In this document: positions 10,925 through 21,663 of the stretch, piece by piece
Numbering within the stretch: the first letter of the stretch is position 1
Layout: each line of letters opens with the position of its first letter
Assembly (NCBI GenBank): GCA_038503035.1
Contig: JAVSML010025532.1
Location: 62,001-126,000 of the forward strand
From: Crocodylus rhombifer
Taxonomy: Eukaryota > Chordata > Crocodylia > Crocodylidae
Length of the DNA stretch: 64,000 nt
Direction: 5' to 3'
Made by a program: the position numbers and the translations under genes
The notes under the pieces: generated by a model
What the model saw: the letters and a program-made list of their open reading frames with translations, nothing else
Database searches by the model: none
Told to the model about the DNA's origin: nothing

Positions 10925-11924
10925 CCTGGCTCTTTGATACTAAAGCACTGACTGATAACAGATGAACTGAAGAAACAACTTAGCAAAAGCAATATTATCT
11001 GTTATCCTCTATACCGCCCAGCCATAAGAGAAGAGTCTGACATGGTCTTTGCAAAGTCATTACCATTTTATCCTCTCTTCCATCCCATCCCTTATCTCAA
11101 GAGTTTTGCAAGGTTCAAAGAGGCATTAGATGTTGCTTTAGATAACAAGAACACCCAGGGCTATAATAATCACAAATGTTTTGGAAGGGATGCAAACTCC
11201 TATATTTAACAGCTGACGCCAAAGTCTATTAAGCGTTAGGATTTTCATGTGGTCAAATTAGCTCACATCTATGAACTGAAGGGCTTCTTACACATATTTC
11301 TGCAATGTCTGATACTGTGGAAATATTTCAGTGGATGAAGGCCTAATTATGTCTGATAACTCTGATATTTCTGGGTACATTTTTAGGTATATATAAAGTT
11401 TTTTAAAGTCATGTTTAGAGGTTTCTGTGGCTTCTTCTGAGCTTTGCAAAGTTCAAGTCAGGGGAAACCAAGCTGGAGCTATTCTGGGAATGTCCTACCC
11501 TTTTCTCACTCTCTCAAGTGGTTTCCCCATACTGCAGGTTTGCTGCCAGCACATAGATAAATCCCTGTTCCCAGTGCATTTGCTGAGCCGTTAAGAACAA
11601 ATGGAGAGTAGGAAGAACGACAAAGGTAAATGGGAGAAAGCACAACATTTAATGCTTGCTCATAACAAACCTGGAGAATAGAAGTTGTCTCCAAAGGGTA
11701 ACTGTATGTATGGTCTACAACCAATCATGAGTCTCACAGCCCAGGCAGGCAAGAATGGATCCTCTTATTCTGAGGCAAGGAAGGAAAAGAAAGTCCTTTT
11801 TCACACTGAGCTGAGCTATAACAATCACTTGTTGTCTTTAGGCTTGTTTGCTCCAAGGGAAAGATATCACAAAGAGGAGAGGAAATAAGATCTAGTCTAA
11901 TATATGTTGCCTTTGCATAGTTTA
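10925..11924. other. Unassigned non-coding sequence
   Basis: No recognised repeat, gene or promoter. Confidence 0.4.
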
Positions 11925-13590
11925 TAGTTTCATAGTTTCATAGTTGGTAGGGTCGGAAGGGACCTGAGCAGATCATCAAGTCTGACCACTGCCATGGCAG
12001 GACAGAATGCTGGGGTCAAATGACCCCAGCAAGGTGATTGTCAAGCTTTGTCTTAAAGACCCCCAGGGTAGGAGCCTGCACCACTTTGCTTGGAAGTTTG
12101 TTCCAGATCCTAGCTGCCCTGACAGTGAAGTCGCACCTCCTGATGTCTAGTCTGAATCTCCCCTCTGCCAGCTTGTGATCGTTATTCCTGGTCACTCCTG
12201 GCGGTGCTTGGGGGAACAGGGACTCCCCCAATGCCTGCTGGTCCCCTCTGACTAGTTTGTAACAAGCCACTAGATCCCCCCTCAGCCTTCTCTTGTGGAA
12301 GCTGAACAGGTTCAGGTCCTGTAACCTCTCCTCGTAGGGCCTGCCCTGCTGCCCCTGATCATGCGAGTGGCCTCCTCTGGACCCTCTCCATGCTGTCCAC
12401 ATCCCTCCTGAAGTGTGGCCCCCAGAACTGGACGCAGTCCTCCAGCTGCGGCCTGACCAGTGCCGCATAGATGGGGAGGATCTCCTCCTTGGACCTGCTC
12501 AAGATGCATCTGTGGATGCATGACAAGGTGCGGTTGGCTTTCCTGACCGCGTCCTCACATTGGCAGCCCATGTTCATCTTGAAGTCAATGATGACTCCAA
12601 GATCCTTTTCTGCCTCTGCCCTGACAAGAAGGGAGTTCCCCAGCCTGTAGGTACGGTGCCGGTTGTTCCTCCCCAGGTGCATCACTTTGCACTTGTCGGT
12701 GTTGAATCCCATCCTGTTCTCATCCGGCCATGCCTGTAACCTGTCTAGGTCCGATGGCAGCCTATTCCTCCCTTCTAGCGTGCCCACATCCCCCCACATC
12801 TTAGTGTCATCAGCAAATTTGAACAGAGTGCTATTTACCCCCTCGTCCAAGTCGCTGATGAAGATGTTGAACAGTGCAAGCCCTGGGACCGAGCCCTGGG
12901 GGACCCCACTGCCCACATTCCTCCAGGTCGAAAATGACCCATCCACCACCACCCTCTGGGTGCGGCCCTCCAGCCAGTTGGTGACCCATTTGACTGTGTG
13001 GGTGTCGACACCACAGTCCCCCAGTTTTTTAATGAGAACAGGGTGAGAGAAAGTGTTGAAGGCCTTCTGAAAGTCCAGAAAGGCTATATCCACTGCTACC
13101 CCTGCGTCTAAGGATTTTGTGACCTGGTTGTAGAAGGCCACCAGGTTGGTCTGACAGGACCTGCCTCTAATGAACCCATGTTGGTTGCCCCTAAGCATAA
13201 TCTCCCCTGCTGGCCCCTCGTGAACATGTACTAGAATAATTCTCAAAGCTTACCCAGGATTGAGGTAAGAGTAACTGGCCTGTAGTTTCCTGGGTCCTCC
13301 TTCCTCCCTTTTTTGAAGATGGGAACTACATTGGCCTTCTACCAGTCCTCTGGCACCACACCAGAGCACCACGAGTGCCTGTAAAGCCATGCCAGGGGTC
13401 CCACAATAACCTCAGCTAATTTCCTGAGCACTCTGAGGTGGAGATCATCCAGACTAGCTGATTTAAATAAATCCAGTCCCTCCAGAAGTTCCCTGACTAG
13501 ATCCCCACTGACCCTTGGGCTAGATGTGCCTCCCCTGGGGCCCGACGGAGGCCCAGCGGGGGGGGCTGATATGGTCCCTGCTCAGGAAGA
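11925..13590 (-). mobile_element. CR1 LINE, longest copy in the window
   Basis: Minus-strand CR1. The 3' tail (repeats of tagtttca at 11927-11946, then ggtcggaagggacctgagc) is at the left. The ORF2 region runs rightwards to about 13500, and the 5' truncation point lies near 13590. The recognisable N-terminal RT text (KANVVPIFKKG equivalent, about 13310-13350) is interrupted by an in-frame stop (tag where the family has Arg or Gln after PEDW). It is much less decayed than the other CR1 copies, so probably younger. Confidence 0.92.
12016..13246 (-). pseudogene. CR1 ORF2 reverse transcriptase pseudogene
   Basis: Reverse transcriptase part of CR1 ORF2, which would copy CR1 RNA into DNA at a nicked target. 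The upstream frame (13246-12359) shows in order: QHGFIRGRSC (residues 22-31); motif A F-L-D-F-Q-K-A-F-N (56-64), with the first catalytic Asp at 58; G-V-P-Q-G-S-V (114-120), usually followed by L-G-P but here P-G-L; and the catalytic box F-A-D-D (144-147). The catalytic triad is therefore intact on paper. A frame break near 12360-12420 moves the C-terminal part (P-Y-E-E-R-L-Q-D-L onwards, ending H-L-A-G-V-I) to a second frame at 12468-12016. Motif A normally reads A-F-D; here the last residue is Asn. The frame is open upstream only to 13246 and the endonuclease domain is absent, so the gene is dead. Confidence 0.9.
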
Positions 13591-13650
13591 TGAAGGCAAA
13601 GAAGTGGATCATTATCATGGGCAAAGCTTTCCTTGCTGAGTAAATATTGC

Positions 13651-13688
13651 AAAATAAAATAAAACCAAACCAAACCAAACCAAAAAAG
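13651..13688 (+). repeat. (AAACC)n simple repeat
   Basis: A run of aaataaaat units followed by four to five accaa units. It may be a decayed A-rich tail. Confidence 0.8.
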
Positions 13689-14734
13689 GAAAGACTGATT
13701 GGGGTTTAATTTACTAGGGCTGGAAATCTTCTGCTTAGTTTCAATCAAGCCTGAAAGCAGTTGGCATGTGATCCTTTGTGGATGAAAATATACAAGCTTA
13801 TTGCAAATTATGCATCCTCTGGGGTTTCCCACGGCCATTTGGCATACCTAATAAGTTGAGCTATAAAGGGACAGGGTAAATGAAGGGTCATAACTTCATC
13901 TAATTATTGCAGTCTAAACTTCCATCAGGGTACAGAGGAGGAGTCCTGGGCGAAAGCACGGGAGGCTAAGAGTTCAGAACAGGGCCTGTTCTTGAGAACC
14001 ATAATTCATCTAATGAAGGTGCTGACAGGGCTGTCCATTGCAGCAGGAAGCAGTGTTACATCTGGATTTCTGTGACCTAATCAAAGGGTGACTCTTTAGA
14101 GTAGCAGTCACTCTAAGGGGAAAGCAAAGTGGGAGAGGAAATCCAGAGGAGGTTAAATAGGATAAAACATGGTCAGCATTACCTGGTTGTGCTGACAAAG
14201 GATTCTTACCTGCCACCATCCATTTGAACATCTTGGGTCTGATCCAAAGCCCAAGGAAGTCAATGGATAGTCTTTTGACTGTCTTCAGTAGGCTCTGGAT
14301 CTGGCACTTACTGTATCAAGGGTAAAACTGTACTACAGAAAAATACAATCGTGTGTGTGTGTGTATAAAATCTCCTGATTTTCCATGTAGCCTGTCCCTG
14401 TGATTCAAAGAGATTGCAGCAAAGCAAACTGCCCAGTTTTTAGATGTCCTGATAAACTGGAAGAGGAGTAGTGGTAGGGTGATTAAGATTCCTTTGCTTT
14501 AGACCTGGGGTATGAGTCCAAGTCTCATTCTGGATGGTGCTGAAGGTGGCCTCTAGTTAACCCAGCTGTAAAGGGGCACATGGTCTATTTGGATGGACAG
14601 GCCAGAGATGATGCCAGCCACAACACTCCCTTGTCTCCCACTGTTGAGGGAAACCAGGGTGCGGTAACCAAGATAGCCAGATATGGATGGGAAAACCTTT
14701 AATTAGATTCGGAAAATTGCAAGGAAAGTGATAA
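13689..14734. other. Unassigned; short ancient repeat near 14234-14305
   Basis: The stretch 14234-14305 ('gaagtcaatggatag', 'ggctctggatctgg') has the wording of the ancient L3-like amniote repeat family. A short (GT)n lies at 14349-14364. No gene. Confidence 0.4.
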
Positions 14735-14885
14735 GGGATACAGGTTGTAGCCATGTTGGTCTGTAGGCAAAAGTAATGAGAACTCTTGGGGAGATGATAT
14801 TTTTTCTTAGACCAACTAAATAGTTTTAAAAAATATATGTGCAAGCTTTCAGTCACACACACCCTTCCTCGGGCATAGCAGAGTG
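14735..14885 (-). mobile_element. 'gttggtctaataaaagatat' interspersed repeat
   Basis: Minus-strand copy. Read on that strand it shows in order cgaggaagggtgtgtgtgac, tgaaagcttgc, agttggtctaagaaaa and ccaacatggctacaacctg. The same order (gaagaaggg, cccgaaagctt, gttggtctaat, gaccaacacggctac) is seen near 24180 and 48350. This is a common reptile/vertebrate retroelement 3'-end-like repeat; I do not know its formal name. Confidence 0.65.
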
Positions 14886-14973
14886 GAAAGATAGTAAGAC
14901 TTCTCCCAGGTAGAAATGAAAATTCATATTTCACAGGAAAGTGATAATGGGCTCAGAGGAATTCACTTAATGA

Positions 14974-15781
14974 CTAGGGGCAGACATTACACATAAACCA
15001 TTTTAAGTGATCAGAAACTGGTTTAAACCTGTAACAGAACAGATATTCCGTGCATATAAACCAGTTTGAAAATGACTGAAACCGGTTTGAAATAAACCTG
15101 GTTGAATGTAGTATCAGATGTAACTGATTTGGGTCAAACATCTCTCCCAGACCCCTTGCTGATTTAAGTTAAACCAGCCTCCCCAGCATCCTGGCATGCT
15201 CTCTGGGCTTTCTGTTCCACAGCAGGTCTGGCCCCTCTCCTCTGCTCTCTGACCAGAGCTCGGCAGAGACTGCAGGCATCTACCTGGCTTCCCCCCTGCT
15301 GCCCCTCTCCTCTCCCCATCCCCTCTGCCTTATACAGACACCTTTCACTATTAGGTAGCAGACCACATCCTGGCTACGGTCTGTGCTGTGGCAGATGGGA
15401 CAAAGGCAGAATGAACAGGTAGCTGGTAGCGTCCCGCTGTTCTTTTCTTAATGGGGTGATAAACACCGAGTTAGGGGTGATAAACTCGGTGTTATCAATT
15501 CCCTGATGGGCTGGTCAGAAGGAAGGGGGGACCCCTCCCTAATCAGAGCATCCTGCTGGGGCCTGGCTGTGCCCCCCTCAGCTCAGCATTGTGGAAGGGA
15601 AGGGAGGGCTTTTCTAGTACCCCCCAGCTTCTAGCCTGAGCCACTGCAGGCATGTGCCTGCATTTTCTCAGTCCAGAGGGGATGTCTCCATAGGTACAAA
15701 CTGATTCAGCCTAGGCAAGTTAGACTAACCTGCAAAGATTGAATCAATTCAAGTTCAGGCTTTTTGAATGTCTCTCCCTAG
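14974..15781 (+). mobile_element. GGACAGAC-family DNA transposon, copy 4
   Basis: The left end is ctaggggcagac (14974-14985) and the right end gtctctccctag (15770-15781). The aaactggtttaaacctg block, GC-rich centre and terminal caggcatgtgcctgcatttt block follow the same order as copies 1 and 2. A hairpin lies inside at 15458-15472 and 15483-15496 (gataaacaccgagtt with aactcggtgttatc). No transposase. Confidence 0.75.
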
Positions 15782-16924
15782 CCAATGAAGAAAAATAGAG
15801 CCAGACACTTCTTTCTCCTGAGAGGGAAGGCATCTAGCAATGAGTAAAGAACATACAGCTCTCTGAAGCATATCTTGGATTATTACCGGTACTATTCATA
15901 TCTCAGTAGCACATAGACATCCCAGCCAAGGCTGTGGCTCCATTTTGACAACTCCAGCCCCAAAGAGATTAAAAAAAAATATAAGCCCACAAAGGTCAGA
16001 ATGGAAATAGGCACAGAAGTTGATTAACTTTTCCATGCCACCTACCAGAACCAGAAATAGAAACCAGGTTTCCTGAGACTCACTCCAGTACTTTATTTGC
16101 TGAACCATAGAGGGATCGGTGCCAGAGGCTGACAATTTAGAATTGGGGTAAAAAATAAACTCAACTCCATTCTTTTATCTAGGAAGAGGCATTTTTTCCT
16201 GAGGTTGTTTGGGGAAGGAGCTCTCCTGGGGCAGGGAGTAAAAAAGATGGGACAAAGGAATCATGATAATGAAATAGAGGTAACCAAGTATGTATGCACT
16301 GGCTAAGGCCTCAACTCTCTTTAACCCTACACCTGTAATTCTTCCACTTGAACAATAATAGGCAAAATTAGTTTATCTGCCGGTTATTTAATTAACGTGA
16401 AAGCCAGCACAGATTCTTTTCCCAAAATTTTGGAAGCATTTTAAAACTTGAGCCCTATAAGAAATCAATTCCCCTCCTCTTTCTGGGATCTGGGATAATG
16501 GTTGAAATGTCATCCCTCTGCTACTTCCTTACCCTGTGCTATACCCATTTATCAAGGACTTCCAGCAGAGTTGGAGCAGCTGGGTCCAAGCTGAGCAGCA
16601 GGTTGATACTTGAGGCAAAGTGCGAGCCAAATTCTTTTTGATTTACACTGTCTACCGATCCCTTGGAGTCAATACAATTACAGATGGGCAGTGTTAAGTC
16701 AGCACTGAATCTGGACACTTCTTGCAGTGTCTTTTAACTGACATTCATTTATAAGAGATAGTTAAGACTATATATAATGCGTAACACAAAAAATGTTTTT
16801 ATCCCTACTCTCTCTTCCACTCTATTCTATCCTTGACTACCAGAGTCCAAGGAGCCTAGTTTTCTGTTTCTCTGCACTTTGCACTTTCACTGATACCTGT
16901 GCCAACTGGGCGCAAAGTAGGTAG
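15782..16924. other. Unassigned; MIR-like relic and possible constrained block
   Basis: A stretch at about 16040-16100 (agaaccagaaatagaaacc, tcctgagactcactcc) resembles a minus-strand MIR tail. The block 16340-16430 (tctgccggttatttaattaa at its centre) is AT-rich, non-repetitive and might be a conserved non-coding element. No gene. Confidence 0.35.
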
Positions 16925-17305
16925 CAAAAGGCGTCTAAATGTTCATTAATGTGCCATAGTTAATGCACATTTAATTTAGTACTTCCTTAATGAAGTACTT
17001 ACTGAATGCACAATAACTATATTTACTGCATAGTAGCAGTGACACACCTTTTTTGATGGTTACTGCACAATAGCCTAATAACATTGCACAGTAGGCTTAT
17101 GCCAGCATGCTACCTTGTAGTGTTATTAGGCTACGACACTATTGTGGTATACATTGTTCCATATTAAGTACCTGTGAAGTTTGAGGAAAGTTAGATCAGT
17201 CTAAAAATGGCTGACCGCATCTACATTAGCCCTCCCTCAGAAGTAGTCTAACTTAAATCAGAGTGGTCATTTTTAGACCAGACTAACTTTCCCAAACTTC
17301 TGTAC
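16925..17305. repeat. Hairpin-rich MITE-like segment
   Basis: Two nested inverted repeats. The core tagcctaataaca (about 17072) pairs with tgttattaggcta (about 17121). An ~40-bp imperfect arm at 17176-17217 pairs with 17262-17301 (aagttagatcagtctaaaaa with tttttagaccagactaactt). Words such as tactgcatagta recall the TACTGCGCAGTA element at 52.8 kb. No coding capacity. Confidence 0.6.
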
Positions 17306-17589
17306 AGTTCCCAGTGCAATCCCAGGGTTGGGAAAGCCCAGCCACTGGCCACAGCCCCAGGGCTGCATATTTTCCTACCCAGCCTACCCCTCGCCATACC
17401 CCCAGTCCCACATGCAGACCCCGATAGCCTCCCCCAACCCTCCCCATGGATACCACCTGCCCGTTAATCCCCTTTGCAGATCTTGCTTGCCCCTCCAATC
17501 CCTCACAAACCTCCCTAATCTGCCCTCTGAGCCTGTGTGCCCCTCAATCTTGCTGGGATCCTATGACCCCAGCTGACTTCCTGGCCTTC

Positions 17590-17662
17590 AGGTGGAGGGC
17601 TGGACTTGATGACCTTCTGAGGTCCCTTCCAGCCCTAATGTCTATGAAATCTATGAAATCTC
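17590..17662 (+). mobile_element. CR1 LINE 3' tail
   Basis: Plus-strand CR1 end: gggctggacttgatgacc, ctgaggtcccttccagccc, then two tctatgaaa units, the octamer-like terminal repeat of CR1. Confidence 0.85.
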
Positions 17663-18561
17663 CCCAACTTGCCTACTAGCTCCCCCCATCCTGACTTACC
17701 TTGGGTTGGGTGGCTATTTTTCTCTCAATCTCACCTCCCCCTAACCTCCCTGATTGTCTGTACCCAGCCAGAGTTGTGTTAACTCAACCTCATGCTCAGT
17801 ACTATGAAAAGCAGTTGATAGGTCTGCAAGTATGAGCATGGGTTTCCACACATCACCAGGAACAGACCATCAATGACCCCCTCTGCACAGTCTGTATTAC
17901 ACACATAATGATCTACATCTAGAAAATACAGTTCTCTTACCCCAAGCTATTTTAAGCACTGGAAGCCAGAAAAAGAAATTGCTACTACCACACTGAATTA
18001 TTTCTTTAAGGCAGAACAAGCACTTGCTGACAATGCATCACATAGTAAAATGTATCTCTTCCCCTCCTAACAAGTTCAGCCTGAATTAACAGAAGTGCAG
18101 GCCTCCAAGACAACAGTGCTGCAGGGCATAATGCTTCTATTCAGCAATAGACTTATGAATCCCAGTGGTGCTCTTTGAAATCAGCAGTCAAAATACGGAC
18201 AAGTTACAAAGAGTTAGAAGGGACTTACTGTATGCCGGCTACTCTGTGGTAAATGTGCTGTGTACCCCAGCAGCATCCAACAAATAAATTGCAATAGCCT
18301 AGCTCTGTATCATTAAGGGTAGATATCAGCAATTTAAGATTTCAGCTCCCATGGGATAGGAGGGTACATAAAGGCAGTTACTACCAAGCAGATGACAAGC
18401 AGGAAGCCCCAGCCCCTTTTAACTCATGCCAATGTATTTGCTTATCCGTACCCTTTGGGTGCTTGAAGCCAGATTTTCCGCAGGTATAAAACTGACATAA
18501 TCCCATTGAAGTCAATGGAGCGACACCGATTGCCACCAGCTATAGGCTGGCCTTTAAAGTT
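17663..18561. other. Unassigned; short ancient palindromic repeat near 18480-18540
   Basis: The stretch 18470-18540 contains cccattgaagtcaatggagc, wording of the ancient L3-like amniote repeat. Nothing else is recognised. Confidence 0.4.
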
Positions 18562-18790
18562 CACATAAGAACATAAAAATTGCCATTCACTGGGTCGAAC
18601 CATAAGTCATTCATGCCCAATGTCCTGTGCCACACAGTGGCAGAGAGTAGAAGCTGAAAGGGAGCGTGAACCGGGGATGGCCAGGGTTTTTTCTACTGTA
18701 CCTCTCCCACTTGCAGCCTCCAGCATTTAAGGTCCAGGAAGTTGCGATTCAGAGGCTGCGTCCCTAACTCCTCCACTCGGTAGCTACTGA
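18562..18790 (-). mobile_element. CR1-type LINE 3' fragment ('cataagaacataa' class)
   Basis: The wording acataagaacataaaaattg, then tgggtcgaaccataag, then caatgtcctg and cagtggcagagag follows the order of a turtle/crocodilian CR1-type 3' end read in reverse. Assignment is from recall of the family pattern. Confidence 0.55.
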
Positions 18791-20647
18791 TGCCCCTTTC
18801 CCGATGCCTTTGTTTTGTGTTATAACAACAGAGAACCCTGAAGAAAAAAAAAACTGCTTTGCCATCATTCATCGCCCTCCTCCATCCCCATTTGTTGTTC
18901 TGTCAGATCATCCCGTTGAACAGACGCAGTCAAAATCATCCGGCCCTTGGGCCAGATCTGGACTGTCGGGCTCCTCATCGCCTGGATCCAGACACTGCTG
19001 TTGCTGCCACAGGGCAGGCAGATGCCAAGGGGGTTCATGCAGCCATCGCTTGGCCCCTGCTGCCAAGATGCATCGCCAATGGGACTCTGTACCCTGGATT
19101 TCAACAGTGGGTCTCATCCCCGCTTGCCTCGTGCCCCAAATTCCCCTTCCTCCACAAGCCCGGCAAGTCAGATGACATGGCTTCATGGGGACTTGAGTTT
19201 GATACTCCTGCCGTAGAGTATGATTCAATCCTCTTTCCGTGTTGAAGTAAGTTCCCACTTTTGTGGAGAACAAAGGAACCACCGGCCGGCCTTCTGAGCT
19301 ACAAGGAGAATCAAAGAGTGGGAGCAGCCTTATAATTCACGCTCCATCAATCATGCACCATTTGGGAGCTGCCTCAAAACATAGCCAGAATCGGAGGGAT
19401 CCCAGCTGTAGGTGCCACTTGCTAGAAATGAGTGGGGAGTTACAAAAGCCTCGTTTGTAATGTTTTATGGGCACGTAATAGCATGATTTTTCAGTCCATT
19501 TATGCGGGGCTCAGTATGAACTGAGGATGGGTGCCAAAGTGAAGCCAAGGCTGGAGTCAAGCTACAATCAGTCATCTGTATCTTCTTAATGTAACGATGC
19601 CCCTGGCTGGGTTGCTTGCCAAGACTCCTTGTTCTCCGAACGGGAGCCTCCGCTTGATTGGGCTAACGGCCCTCGCACATTCACTTGAAAGCAATAGCGG
19701 TCATAAACCTTTCTACATCCAGTGGCCACCAGAGGACAAAAAGTCACACACTGTGCTAACATGTGTTTCGTTAAAACACTGCACAAATTTCCTTACCTTG
19801 TCCCAGCTGTCAACTTCTCACATCTTAGAAACGTGAAAGTTAGCTGGAGTTAGCAAAGCTGCTCCCTGTACGACAAATATTGACCCCAATTCAAAGCCTG
19901 TGCACTTAGGGATGTGAGCATACAAACTCTTGGTGCTCTTGCAAAAGGGGGGTGATTCAAAAGGGCAGCAGCTATTGTTATGTGTGAACGAGCTGTGAAT
20001 GATTTGAATGCAGCAGCAAACCTACTCTGGCTTTAACCCTGGATGAAGGAGCGTTTAAAGGATTTGCCATTTGAATCCTCCTCTGCTTGTTCACGCGTAA
20101 CAATTAGAACATAAAACCATTTCCCCTTCTGAAGGGCTGCAAGGTTCCCCTGTATGTCCACACCTCAACTAGGGACTTCGGTGGTTTTAACCCTTCTGCT
20201 CGCCTGTGAAGTGGGTACCTGAGATCATTCACACCGCACAGACCCGGAAACTGAAAGACAGCATGACGACTGAACGAATGGGCCAAGGTCGTATAGTGAC
20301 ACCAGCTGATCAAAACTCAGCAAACGCGTTTTAGTGTTTTTCATTCACGTGTCAAATCCAAAGACACTTGTCAGCACTGCAAATATGTCCAGCCATCTCG
20401 ATAGCTGGTTGAAGAATGACTGATGTTATATGTGACAAATTTTGTTGGAATGTGTTGCTGTGGTTGCTTTATGCCAATCTTTCGTGCGTGTGTCCATACG
20501 CTGACAGTTTTGGGTTTGAAAAACTTAAGCAGCCACATCAGAAAAAGAGCTAAGGGCAAAATTAGAGACTCCTGACTTCCAGTCTGCTAGACTCAAGGCT
20601 CAGATTGGGCCAGCTGAGGGTGACTGGGTTAGAAAGCATATGTTCTC
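18791..20647. other. Largely unique sequence, possible MIR relic
   Basis: Fewer repeats and more CpG than the surroundings, notably about 19590-20330. A stretch at 20210-20300 (gtgaagtgggtacctgagat, gaaactgaaagacag, gggccaaggtcgtatagtgac) is compatible with a minus-strand MIR. Several overlapping frames exist on both strands around 18850-19280, and none has a recognisable domain. Confidence 0.4.
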
Positions 20648-20669
20648 ATATTATATATATATATAATAT

Positions 20670-20715
<46 letters not shown>

Positions 20716-21034
20716 TTAAGGACTGTATATATATATGTATATATATATATATAGTTAAGGACTATATATATATATATATATATTTCAGAACTAGAGACTA
20801 TATATATTGACTTTATATATATATATATTATATAATATTTAAGAAAAATTACATATAAGAACTTTAGAATTAGAGACTATATATATAGTCTCTAGTTCTT
20901 AAGTTCTCATATATACATTTATATATACACACATCATGTGCATATATATATATATGAACATAAGAACTAGAGGCTATATATAGAGTCTCTAGGTCTAATG
21001 TTCTTATATATATATATTTCTTAAATATTATATA

Positions 21035-21066
<32 letters not shown>

Positions 21067-21082
21067 GGAGTCTATACTAGAG

Positions 21083-21140
<58 letters not shown>
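20648..21140. repeat. (AT)n/(GA)n/(GT)n microsatellite with large inverted repeat
   Basis: Long TA tracts (20648-20800), an inverted repeat with ~80-bp arms (20821-20900 and 20961-21040), then (GA)n at about 21049-21066 and (GT)n at 21084-21138. The repeated phrase 'gaactagagactatatata' occurs in several orientations. Confidence 0.95.
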
Positions 21141-21141
<1 letters not shown>

Positions 21142-21628
21142 AGTCTCTTAAGGCAATTAGGAAAACTGACAAACCATGACCAGAGTACGATCAGTGTAGA
21201 GAGGGGGTCTCTGCCTGCTAAGAGCCTGTAGTGCTATAAACTTGTTACTCTTCATTTCAAGGCACTATTAACCCTGAAGCCTGATGAAAAAATAAATATT
21301 ACCATTGTTAACTATTTCACTGCAGATCAAAGTTGATAGAGAAAGGGAGAAATCACTGTATGAACTCCTCTGCAAACTGCTGAGCGGCATGTCATTTGCA
21401 GGGCATGTCCACAAGGAGCAAGCTGGTTTTCCACTTGTCTCCCAGCTATCATTTGGGCTAGACTTATTTTCTCATGCTTATTAGATACAAAGGGACATTT
21501 TACCTACAAATTCCAGCTGTAATTTTATGGCTATAGCCTCAGAGATAGCTCAGCATTTTGTAAATAAGGTAATTTGAAGATGGAAATGAGGGGGGTTGGG
21601 GAACAAAAAATGAGTGCGAGCAAACAAG
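21141..21628. other. Unassigned non-coding sequence
   Basis: No repeat, gene or promoter recognised. Confidence 0.4.
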
Positions 21629-21663
21629 GGGTGCCTTGAGTTTAAAAAGGTTGAGAGCCACTG
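21629..21663 (+). mobile_element. hAT (Charlie-like) MITE end fragment
   Basis: The stretch tgccttgagtttaaaaaggt followed by tgagagccactg is the right end of the same family as 25839-26133 and 42639-42959. The left part is not recognisable. Confidence 0.6.
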
